Part shown: positions 1 through 7,187 of the stretch, in pieces
Position numbering within the stretch: the stretch's first letter is position 1
Layout: every line of letters starts with the position of its first letter
Source of the DNA: a bacterium
Lineage (GTDB): Bacteria; SM23-31; JAUVVT01
DNA length: 11,552 nt
Direction: 5' to 3'
NCBI GenBank assembly: GCA_030616165.1
Contig: JAUWXV010000112.1
Coordinates: forward strand, 1 to 11,552
Program-made: the position numbers and the translations under genes
The notes under the pieces: model-generated
Databases searched by the model: none
The model's input: only the letters and a program-made list of their open reading frames with translations
Told to the model about the DNA's origin: nothing

Positions 1-9
1 TATCTAAAT

Positions 10-62
10 AAACTCTAAATTCTAAATACTAAAATTCTGAACAAACTCTAAATTCTAAATAC
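10..62. repeat. Two copies of a 20-bp AT-rich direct repeat
   Basis: The 20-mer aaactctaaattctaaatac occurs at 10-29 and again, identical, at 43-62, a period of 33 bases. A degenerate third piece (aactctaag) follows near 84. The rest of 1-239 has no gene. It holds a moderately GC-richer patch at about 129-165 with a weak imperfect inverted repeat (cgtccc/gagacg) and an AT-rich stretch leading to the stop codon of the receptor gene. Runs of ctaaattctaaat are common as low-complexity intergenic filler in some environmental genomes, and no function is implied. Confidence 0.7.
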
Positions 63-239
63 AAATTTTATAAATTTTTAACAGAACTCTAAGTATTCTT
101 TTTCTATTATTTTTTTGTTGAGATTGCCATGTTTCGTCCCGATGCTTTGGTAGAGACGCAGTAATTTCAAACAAATTTGCCGGAGTTCTATTTTAGTTCA
201 CTTTATTAAGAATTTAGAATTAAAGAATCGTTTTTTGTT

Positions 240-3200
240 TTAGAAATCAATTCTAAGTCCAAATTGGACGTATCTCCGGTTCTGATAAGTAAGATATTTA
301 ATGTCTGGCATATCTATATAGGATTTATCCGTACCGGGACCTCCAATATCTCCAACCCTATCTTTTCCACCAGTATAGTCTCCCCCATATATCTCCTCAT
401 CATTGTATTGTGCCAGGTGCAATGATGTATAATACAGGTCCCTATCCATGTCGGAACTAAAACCGTCACTATCAATTCGTTTTATATCGAACAGATTTTT
501 GATATCCGCAAAGATTTGAACGGAATATTTTCCAAATCTCAGTCTCTTGCTTATTCTCTGGTCAACATTATAGCTTGGCTTCCACTGCTGATTCCTGTAT
601 AATTCATCGGTTCCCTCAGGGTCCCAAGTAAAATAACTTCCTGCCCTCCAGGAACAAAGTGTTGACAGGTGAATATCACCAAGAATCTTTACTCCACCAA
701 TTACTGGTCCTGGTCCAAAATCTCTTGGAGACCTGATATTAATATTTGCTCGCGCACGTGGACGGGCAAGTGGTCTTGACTGTATTGGATTCGTCCATCC
801 GAATATTCTCTGGTCTCTTGGGTCCTCAAAGTTTGTGTCTCTGCCGATTTCTCCGGATGTAGTTACCATATAGTTATAATTAAGCCATCCAGTAATCCAT
901 CGTCCAAAACGCTTGTCGATTCTCAACTCAAAACCTCTAATATCAGAATATTCACGGTTCTCGTATGTGTTGTAAGAAACCAGTCCGTCATAACTTTGAT
1001 AAGATACAGAGCCTGTCTCGTCTCCGATATCCTTATAATAACCGGCAAGGTGAATCAGGAAGAGGTCCCGGACATTATACTCGACTCCCAGTTCATAAGA
1101 GATTGTTATCGGTATCTTTGCTTCTGGATTACCTATACCTCTAATTCCCCTGCTTGCACTACTCTGATCAATCTCGTACATAGTATATGAACGGGGCATA
1201 GAATAAAAATGCCCATAGTTAAAATAGAGTTTTGCCTCTTCAGAGATTGGATGAGATACTCCCAGACGCGGCTGGATTAAGAGATGACCTTTTACCTTTT
1301 TTCTTGGTGCTTCCGTGTAGAATGCTTCTTTTTTTGCAATAGTAAAATATCTATCATATTTTTCCAGGTCCCACCACTCACAATTTGGGTCGTTTACATC
1401 TAATCTCAGGCCAAAGTTTGCAATCATTCCCTCGAACTCGAGTTTGTCCTGAATATAGCCACCATAACGGATTGGGTATTGACGCCAAATTTCCTCTTTG
1501 GATGACCACGTAGATTCCCATCTTATAAATTCCTGATGATTAATCAAATCGTCATAGTTAAACATAAAACCTGCCTTTATCTGGTTATACCTATCGACCT
1601 GGCTTGTTATATCAAATTTAACATTGAATGTTCTTGTTCCTGACAGATTTCTACCTCCGGCACTGTGGGCGCCATAATAAAAACCGTCATCCATAAGCAT
1701 TGGTCCACCTGCTATTATAGCCCCATAAGGTGCTTCATCCATAGGAGCGTTTCCAAAATACCTGACAACATTATCTTCTATCAGTTCTCCTGTTTCCGGG
1801 TGATACATTGCATCTCGGAGTCGCATATTATGCGATTCTGGAATTATATTTCCTTCCGAGTCTATATAATTTCCTTGCGAGTCTTTGGCGGTTTTGAACG
1901 ACATCGGATAGTGCGGACTGAGGTGATTTTGGGTTTTAATATTAGATATTCTAATATTATAAAATGTTCTGGGGCTAAGAACATGGTCGAAAGATAATCC
2001 GACCATACTCTGAAAGATTTCAAATCCACCGTAGGATTCAGGATAATACATATTAACATGACCTGCCCTGTTAAGGGCGGCTTGTCCGCTTGAAAAATAA
2101 CCAAAACTTTGATTGTTCGACTGAGTGGTATTAGTAACACCATACAATCCCTCGATGGTCAATTTCATAGATTGAGATAAACGAGAGGTTAACTTAATAT
2201 TTGTATTATTTTGCTTAAAATAATCTCTGGAAATGGGAAGCGCAAACATTTCCCAATTGGTTCTATGAGAAAGGAAAAAGCTTAAGTTGCCCAAATATTT
2301 ACCAATATAGGGAACCGGACCTCCCAAACTCACATCCATATTCCAGTCGGGCTTATGACCGTACTGCTGCTCTTTCTGCCCAACAGGTAAGAGTGCAGAA
2401 CTTCCTTCTACCCTATGAAGCCACATATATCTGTCCCGAGCCTGCTGTGCGGTAATATCATTTGCTGGGTCCTCATCATCCATACGTAATTGAGAATAAA
2501 GGTTCCATCCCGTAAAATCCGGATATTGATTTTTCATATATGTAAGGTCATCTCCTGTAAGACCATCCCATTCAGTAGCATCAGTAGTACCAACCCAGCA
2601 AACATCTTCGTCAAGATATGGCTTCAAATGGTAATTTTCCGGATTAAAGATGGATACATCTGAATGTTTTAAACGAGGTGGGGAAATCCTGAAATCAATT
2701 GAACCATGATAAACACCTGGAGAACCTTCTTTTGTGATGACGTTAATCAACCCTGAACGAACATTACCATATTCAGGATTAAATCCTCCCTTGATGATGT
2801 TAAGTTCTCTCACAGCACTGAGATTAACCATCATAAGAGGTTGGTTTGTTCTGTTATCGACAACAGTCAATCCATCCATCATAAACCCGGTCTCGTCTAA
2901 TCCACCACCACGAATGTAATTACCCGCAATTCCTGCCTGTAAATGAATATACTGCGCAATATCGGTAATCATCGGAACTTCCAATATTTGCTCAGCGTCG
3001 GCAACAATATGGCTTGCCGAAATATCCATTGGAACTATCTCCCTCTCGGCAGTTACTGTAATCTCCTCTCCTGCTATGGCAGTAACTCTCAGGTCAAAAT
3101 CAACCGGGGTAGTGTGGTCAACATTAACAATGATGCCGGTTTTGCTCTCAACCGTATACCCTATCATAGATGCCTGTAATGAATAGGTCCCGGGAGGAAT

Positions 3201-3410
3201 GTTTATTATGAAGAAATGGCCCTCATTATCCGTTGCTCCTCCTAAGGTAGTACCCTCAATAACAACATTTACCGCCGGCATTGGTTCACCCGTGGAAGCA
3301 TCTGTAATAATTCCTGCGATTTTTCCAGTAATGCCGGCTAATGTCGCGCCCTGGTAAACAAAGAGAGTTACACAAACCAACATAACACTGAAAAGTAACT
3401 TATTTTTCAT
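240..3410 (-). CDS. TonB-dependent outer-membrane receptor with N-terminal carboxypeptidase-regulatory-like domain
   Basis: This is a complete 1056-residue outer-membrane transporter of the SusC/CarboxypepD_reg type. It should import an unidentified ligand using TonB-ExbBD energy. Residues 1-25 are a signal peptide (MKNK, then a hydrophobic core, then a small-residue site near ATLAG). Residues 27-113 form a carboxypeptidase regulatory-like beta-sandwich (GxIxDxxTGEPxPxVNVxxxGT; PPGTYSL; GY). EEITVTAER at 115-123 resembles a TonB box. The plug spans about 126-229 and ends in the typical NPEYGNVRSGLINVITKEG. The rest is a beta-barrel ending in an aromatic residue (GLRIDF), as outer-membrane assembly signals do. 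The ATG is preceded by AAGGAGGT at 3423-3416 with a 5-base spacer, which fixes the start. No SusD lipoprotein lies beside it, so a glycan-uptake role is not supported. The family call is firm and the substrate is unknown. Confidence 0.93.
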   Translation of the reverse strand: MKNKLLFSVMLVCVTLFVYQGATLAGITGKIAGIITDASTGEPMPAVNVVIEGTTLGGATDNEGHFFIINIPPGTYSLQASMIGYTVESKTGIIVNVDHTTPVDFDLRVTAIAGEEITVTAEREIVPMDISASHIVADAEQILEVPMITDIAQYIHLQAGIAGNYIRGGGLDETGFMMDGLTVVDNRTNQPLMMVNLSAVRELNIIKGGFNPEYGNVRSGLINVITKEGSPGVYHGSIDFRISPPRLKHSDVSIFNPENYHLKPYLDEDVCWVGTTDATEWDGLTGDDLTYMKNQYPDFTGWNLYSQLRMDDEDPANDITAQQARDRYMWLHRVEGSSALLPVGQKEQQYGHKPDWNMDVSLGGPVPYIGKYLGNLSFFLSHRTNWEMFALPISRDYFKQNNTNIKLTSRLSQSMKLTIEGLYGVTNTTQSNNQSFGYFSSGQAALNRAGHVNMYYPESYGGFEIFQSMVGLSFDHVLSPRTFYNIRISNIKTQNHLSPHYPMSFKTAKDSQGNYIDSEGNIIPESHNMRLRDAMYHPETGELIEDNVVRYFGNAPMDEAPYGAIIAGGPMLMDDGFYYGAHSAGGRNLSGTRTFNVKFDITSQVDRYNQIKAGFMFNYDDLINHQEFIRWESTWSSKEEIWRQYPIRYGGYIQDKLEFEGMIANFGLRLDVNDPNCEWWDLEKYDRYFTIAKKEAFYTEAPRKKVKGHLLIQPRLGVSHPISEEAKLYFNYGHFYSMPRSYTMYEIDQSSASRGIRGIGNPEAKIPITISYELGVEYNVRDLFLIHLAGYYKDIGDETGSVSYQSYDGLVSYNTYENREYSDIRGFELRIDKRFGRWITGWLNYNYMVTTSGEIGRDTNFEDPRDQRIFGWTNPIQSRPLARPRARANINIRSPRDFGPGPVIGGVKILGDIHLSTLCSWRAGSYFTWDPEGTDELYRNQQWKPSYNVDQRISKRLRFGKYSVQIFADIKNLFDIKRIDSDGFSSDMDRDLYYTSLHLAQYNDEEIYGGDYTGGKDRVGDIGGPGTDKSYIDMPDIKYLTYQNRRYVQFGLRIDF

Positions 3411-3415
3411 CTTTT

Positions 3416-3423
3416 ACCTCCTT
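3416..3423 (-). promoter_or_regulatory. Ribosome binding site of the TonB-dependent receptor
   Basis: On the minus strand AAGGAGGT lies 5 bases before the ATG at 3410. It is a near-ideal Shine-Dalgarno and decides the start of the receptor gene. Confidence 0.85.
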
Positions 3424-3481
3424 TTTTTTAGATATTATAAATCTACTGAATATTGATTAACAAAAACAATTATTTAAAAAT

Positions 3482-3492
3482 ATCACCTCCTT
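3482..3492 (-). promoter_or_regulatory. Second, extended Shine-Dalgarno-like motif in the receptor leader
   Basis: The minus strand reads AAGGAGGTGAT, fully complementary to the usual bacterial 16S rRNA 3' end (ATCACCTCCTT). It lies about 70 bases upstream of the receptor start. No ATG follows at normal spacing. The only candidate is a TTG opening a nine-codon frame that ends in TAG. Related motifs occur at 3776-3787 (AAGGGAGGTGAT) and 4146-4156 (TAGGGAGGTAG) on the same strand, also without a convincing start. They could be relics of lost gene starts, standby ribosome sites or leader-peptide signals. The motif is visible but its function is inferred. Confidence 0.35.
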
Positions 3493-3595
3493 AAAAAAAT
3501 TGAATGTTTTACAAAAATATTTGTATTAGAGTATAGATAAATATTAATTCTAAGAGACATACTGCAACTTCTATACAGTTTGTTTTTCCTTTCTT

Positions 3596-3655
3596 CTAAT
3601 CCAGTGTAACTCCAATAGTATCAGTATCCGGTGTTACCCATGGATAAGGTTTTAT
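3596..3655 (-). pseudogene. Possible C-terminal coding remnant, minus strand
   Basis: This short frame lies between a TAA and a TAG and reads KPYPWVTPDTDTIGVTLD. Its composition is protein-like (prolines, tryptophan, alternating T/D/V) and unlike the AT-rich sequence around it. There is no start codon and only about 20 codons. It could be the tail of a gene lost upstream of the receptor, on the same strand, and the adjacent hairpin at 3657-3727 lies just 5' of it. The family is not recognised, and at this length chance is a real alternative. Confidence 0.22.
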
Positions 3656-3656
3656 T

Positions 3657-3727
3657 TAGAGGGGAAATAAAAAAGGCAGATAAGTGGTATAGGCACCTAT
3701 ACTGCCTTTTAAAAAATTTCCCCTCTA
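3657..3727. terminator. Long nested hairpin, possible bidirectional terminator or leader structure
   Basis: Three inverted repeats are nested. The outer 12-bp arm tagaggggaaat (3657-3668) pairs perfectly with atttcccctcta (3716-3727). The middle 9-bp arm aaaaggcag (3671-3679) pairs with ctgcctttt (3702-3710). The inner 6-bp arm tatagg (3688-3693) pairs with cctata (3696-3701). Small asymmetric bulges separate the segments. On the minus strand the GGCAG/CTGCC stem is followed by a run of T, and on the plus strand by TTTT, so either direction could terminate. It sits about 250 bases upstream of the receptor start, between divergent genes. A terminator there would serve a lost gene or act as a leader attenuator. 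The structure is certain at sequence level and the role is inferred. Confidence 0.6.
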
Positions 3728-3889
3728 TTGATATTTTATTCTATATTCTCCGATAAGATTCTAATTATATTCTCTATCACCTCCCTTAAATAATAAAGAG
3801 AACCGAATTATATTTAATGAACAATTATTAATTATTAAAACACTTTGGTATAAAAAATATACTATCAATATTAAATTAAATATTTATAA

Positions 3890-4099
3890 TTACTTAAATC
3901 GAACAGTTTTCAAAAACAAAAAGAGATTTTTAAAGTAAAGAATAGGATTAAAAATAATAGAATTGGAACTTTCAGGTCAGTTATTGAACAGGAAAAAGAT
4001 GTTGAATATTTATCAGAGATTTCGAACTTTAAAAATTTTAACGTCTTATCAATGATAATATCTGACAATAGAAAGGTCACCTGTAATATACAGGAGTAA
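3890..4099 (+). pseudogene. Decayed C-terminal gene fragment, family not recognised
   Basis: A plus-strand frame runs open from just after a TAA to TAA at 4097-4099, about 69 codons, with no ATG, GTG or TTG near its beginning. The first methionine is deep inside. From about 3950 its translation looks like real protein, with segments such as GTFRSVIEQEKDVEYLSEI and NVLSMIISDNRKVTCNIQE. These have balanced charge, amphipathic spacing and ordinary codons, in a region otherwise made of A/T runs. The most economical reading is the surviving 3' end of a gene whose 5' part has been lost or mutated. I could not assign a family. A real gene with an unusual start is possible but no SD is present. The opposite-strand frame here has no support. 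Confidence 0.35.
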
Positions 4100-4265
4100 G
4101 TCATAAATGATTTATAAAAATATTATAAAAAATTAATCGATAATTCTACCTCCCTAAATTATTGTGATATAAATTGTTTATTATTTGTAAATTAATCATA
4201 ATAAACAAAATATATATTTATGCTTAATTATAATAAATTTTTTATATTTTGTCAAGGTTTTTTTT

Positions 4266-4321
4266 ATTTTTTATATATTTTTTAAAAAAAATAGATATTT
4301 TTTATATATTTTTTAAAAAAA
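4266..4321. repeat. AT-only 25-bp direct repeat with T-run/A-run palindromes
   Basis: A 25-base sequence made only of A and T (a T run, ATATA, a T run, then an A run) occurs at 4266-4290 and identically at 4297-4321, a period of 31 bases. Each copy contains TTTTTTAAAAAA, which is self-complementary. The stretch from about 4200 to 4340 is nearly pure A/T. It is the most AT-rich part of the window and lies between the two divergent genes. It could be curved or easily melted DNA, or simply a slippage product. Confidence 0.75.
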
Positions 4322-4492
4322 TAATTATTTTTAATTTTACAAGACTATGCAAAATCCAATTAACTTAATGAAGATAATACGAGATAAGATAGAGTTTTCA
4401 TAGATTTTACTTGCGATTGGTGGAAAAATTTATTATTCTTTTTAATTTAGAATTATTTATGGTCAATTTAATTAAGAAAACATAGATTATAG

Positions 4493-4615
4493 GAAATCCC
4501 AAATCAAGAACTTTCTATTTTTTATGATATATTCAGCGCCCTAAATAAACGGTATCGTACCGACGAACTTCTCGATAAAATGGATACATCTTTCAATAAA
4601 TTAAAGATAAAATAA
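4493..4615 (+). pseudogene. Decayed C-terminal gene fragment just upstream of the PD40/TPR gene
   Basis: The plus-strand frame opens after TAG at 4490-4492 and closes at TAA 4613-4615, 41 codons. It has no start codon in its first half and no ribosome binding site. The translation contains SIFYDIFSALNKRYRTDELL followed by DKMDTSFNKLKIK, a plausible helical, basic-ended protein tail with normal codons. It ends five bases before the TTG at 4621. I read it as the 3' remnant of a gene that once preceded the PD40/TPR gene. I do not recognise the family. Confidence 0.33.
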
Positions 4616-4620
4616 AAATA

Positions 4621-7038
4621 TTGATTAATGAAAAGTTTTTCAATATGTCGAATAAAATAAAATTTATTATTTTATTTATTGTGTTGTTTATCATTCTGAT
4701 TATTGTTTTGTTTAAAGGGATTTTTTATCCTTTTTTACCCGACTCTTTTTTAAAAGAATTATCAATTATCTACCCGTTTGATGGTTCGTTTTTCCCACCT
4801 GAAATTGCCTCCCCTACTTTTCGCTGGGATGATAAAACAGGAGCCAATAGTTGGATTCTTCGTTTTGAGTTCCAGGACACAAATGAACTGCTGGAAGTAA
4901 AAACAGACTCAATGGAATGGACTCCCAAAAGAGATATGTGGGAGTCCGTAAAGGAGAGAACCATAGAAAAGAGAGCAAAGGTCACAATTCTCGGTTTTAA
5001 AAAGATACTTGGCGTAAAAGAGTTCCTGTCGAAGAAAAGTATCTCAATAAAAACATCGATTGATGAGGTTGGCGCACCAATATTTTATCGCGATGTTCCT
5101 CTTCCGTTCGGGTATGCAGTTGACCACAAGGATGAAATAAAGTGGCGTTTAGGTGATATATCCTCAGATGAGCCCCCACCAGTGTTGTTGGAAAATTTGG
5201 CGGTCTGCGGGAACTGTCATTCATTTTCTGCTGATGGAAAGGTTTTGGGAATGGATGTGGATTATGCCAATGATAAAGGTTCGTATATAATTACCAAGGT
5301 TTCCGAAGATATAACGCTCACTAAAGATAAAATAATTACCTGGACTGATTATAAAAGAGAAGACCAGGAATTGACTTTCGGTTTACTTTCCCAGATGTCA
5401 CCTGATGGAAAATATACAGTAAGTACAGTCAAAGATAGATCGGTGTTTGTCCCGGTTTCGGACCTTTATTACTCCCAGTTATTTTTCCCGCTCAAAGGCA
5501 TTCTTGCTTACTATAACAGAGAAACAGGTTCTTTCCATGCGTTACCCGGAGCAGATGACAAGAGATTTGTGCAAAGCAATCCAACCTGGAGCCCAGACGG
5601 TAAATATATTGTTTTTGCCAGAAACAAAGCGGACTCCCTGCGACAAATTGGTAATAAAGTGGTTCTATCAGAAGAGGACTGCGAAGAGTACCTTACAGGG
5701 GGTAAAAAATTTCGGTATGATTTATACAGGATTCCATTTAATGATGGTAAGGGGGGTGAAGCAATACCCCTTGCAGGTGCATCGCGTGACGGGATGAGTA
5801 ATTATTTTGCTAAATATTCTCCTGACGGGAAATGGATAGTGTTTTGCAAAGCCAACAGTTTTATGCTCCTTCAACCTGACAGTAGACTCTATATTATGCC
5901 TGCCGAGGGAGGAGTTGCCAGAGAGATGAGATGCAACACCAATCAAATGAATTCCTGGCACAGTTGGTCACCAAACGGCAAGTGGCTGGTATTTTCATCC
6001 AAGGTTTTTACTCCATACACGCAACTATTTCTTACGCACATTGATGAAAAAGGTTATGACAGTCCACCGGTCTTGCTGTCTAACTTCACCGCTCCCAACA
6101 TGGCTGCCAACATTCCGGAATTTGCAAACATAAAACCGGATGGTATCCGACAAATGCATGAATCTTTCCTTGATTATTATTCATATGCAAGAGAAGGTGG
6201 CGATTTTATGAGGTCAGGAAAATACGAAGAGGCCGAAAAGTCATTAAGAAAATCTATAGAACTCAATCCGGATTATGCTTCAACTCATGAGGTATTGGGA
6301 ATGATACTATTATCGAAAGGTAAACTCAATGATGCACAAATAGAACTTGAAACCGCTTTAAAACTTGATCCTGAGCTTGCTGATGCTCACGAAAATTTGG
6401 GAACAATTTACCTGAATAGAAACGAGAATGAGAAAGCTCAAAAGGCGTTTGAAACTGCTATAAATCTCAACCCGGATCTTGCTGTAGCTCATGAGGGATT
6501 GGGATTAATACAATTATCGAAAAGGGATTTCGATAGAGCACAAATGGAATTTGAAACTGCTATAAAACTTGCTCCTGAGCATGCTAGTGCTCACGTAAAT
6601 TTGGGGGTGGTTTACCTGAATAGAAAAGAGTATGAGAAAGCACAAATGAAATTTGAAACTGCTTTAACACTTGACCCTGAGTTTGCTGATGCTCACCATA
6701 GACTTGGATTAATATATATGATGAAGAAAGAGTTCGATAAAGCGGAAAGAGCTTTCCGAACTGTTTATCAGACAAATCCAAATAATCCCAACGTATGTTT
6801 TATGCTTGGGAGGGTGCTTTCAATAAATGATAGAACCATCCCTGAGGCAATTTCAATGTACAATAAAGCATTATCTCTTATGCCTTCAAATATTCAGGGT
6901 TATATTGAGCTGGGCAATTTATATTTAAAAATTGGCAATAGAGCACAAGCGATAAGTGAATTTGAAAAAGCACTGAAACTTGATCCCAATGCACAAGATT
7001 TAAAGGAACATATCGATAAGTTGAAACGACAAAGATGA
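4621..7038 (+). CDS. Membrane-anchored CxxCH / PD40 beta-propeller / TPR protein
   Basis: The 805 residues have three parts. A short N-terminus and one transmembrane helix (about 13-36) anchor it with the bulk probably outside the cytoplasm. One CxxCH motif (C196, C199, H200, in VCGNCHSF) is the classic covalent haem c site. A PD40/TolB-like propeller follows, with blades marked by SPDGK at 260, SPDGK at 324, SPDGK at 400 and SPNGK at 450. Eight TPRs of 34-35 residues run from about 522 to 794. Similar proteins in Bacteroidota-like genomes are sometimes labelled cytochrome c biogenesis protein, but their role is unproven. The annotated start is TTG at 4621 with no SD. ATG at 4645 (residue 9), behind a weak gaaaag at 4630-4635, is at least as likely, and both keep the anchor. 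A scaffold or sensor role in the periplasm is an inference. Haem binding needs proof, since only one CxxCH is present. Confidence 0.88.
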   Translation: MINEKFFNMSNKIKFIILFIVLFIILIIVLFKGIFYPFLPDSFLKELSIIYPFDGSFFPPEIASPTFRWDDKTGANSWILRFEFQDTNELLEVKTDSMEWTPKRDMWESVKERTIEKRAKVTILGFKKILGVKEFLSKKSISIKTSIDEVGAPIFYRDVPLPFGYAVDHKDEIKWRLGDISSDEPPPVLLENLAVCGNCHSFSADGKVLGMDVDYANDKGSYIITKVSEDITLTKDKIITWTDYKREDQELTFGLLSQMSPDGKYTVSTVKDRSVFVPVSDLYYSQLFFPLKGILAYYNRETGSFHALPGADDKRFVQSNPTWSPDGKYIVFARNKADSLRQIGNKVVLSEEDCEEYLTGGKKFRYDLYRIPFNDGKGGEAIPLAGASRDGMSNYFAKYSPDGKWIVFCKANSFMLLQPDSRLYIMPAEGGVAREMRCNTNQMNSWHSWSPNGKWLVFSSKVFTPYTQLFLTHIDEKGYDSPPVLLSNFTAPNMAANIPEFANIKPDGIRQMHESFLDYYSYAREGGDFMRSGKYEEAEKSLRKSIELNPDYASTHEVLGMILLSKGKLNDAQIELETALKLDPELADAHENLGTIYLNRNENEKAQKAFETAINLNPDLAVAHEGLGLIQLSKRDFDRAQMEFETAIKLAPEHASAHVNLGVVYLNRKEYEKAQMKFETALTLDPEFADAHHRLGLIYMMKKEFDKAERAFRTVYQTNPNNPNVCFMLGRVLSINDRTIPEAISMYNKALSLMPSNIQGYIELGNLYLKIGNRAQAISEFEKALKLDPNAQDLKEHIDKLKRQR
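6286..6693 (+). repeat. Tandem duplication of a two-TPR (204-bp) unit
   Basis: Within the PD40/TPR gene, four 102-base units starting at 6286, 6388, 6490 and 6592 encode TPR2 to TPR5. Units one and three share ttgggaxtxatacxattatcgaaa-type sequence, while units two and four share tttacctgaatagaaa. Alternate units are therefore more alike than neighbours. This pattern points to duplication of a two-repeat block, 6286-6489 copied as 6490-6693, rather than one-by-one expansion. Confidence 0.65.
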
Positions 7039-7187
7039 TTGATATTTATTACTACCAATGTTAAAGTTTACATTTTTATCCTTAATTACAAAAGTATTAT
7101 ACTCTAATTTTCTTTTCTCGGTAAGAGTATCTCTGGGAAAAGACGGGAATATCACTGACGTTCAGAAGTGTTGTTCACTGGACAATA

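Noticed and set aside
129-165. cgtccc...gagacg inverted repeat as a REP-type element
   Set aside because: Only five of six pairs match across a 12-base loop. It resembles interspersed repeats in flavour but cannot be supported as a feature.
3910-4104. 64-codon minus-strand frame with hydrophobic C-terminus
   Set aside because: It lies opposite the plus-strand coding-like fragment, has no SD near its ATG, and its hydrophobicity follows from complementing a lysine-rich AT sequence.
4411-4439. TTGCGA and TATTCT with a 17-base spacer as a sigma-70 promoter for the PD40/TPR gene
   Set aside because: Both boxes match poorly, and in DNA this AT-rich such pairs are expected by chance. The host's promoter consensus is also unknown.
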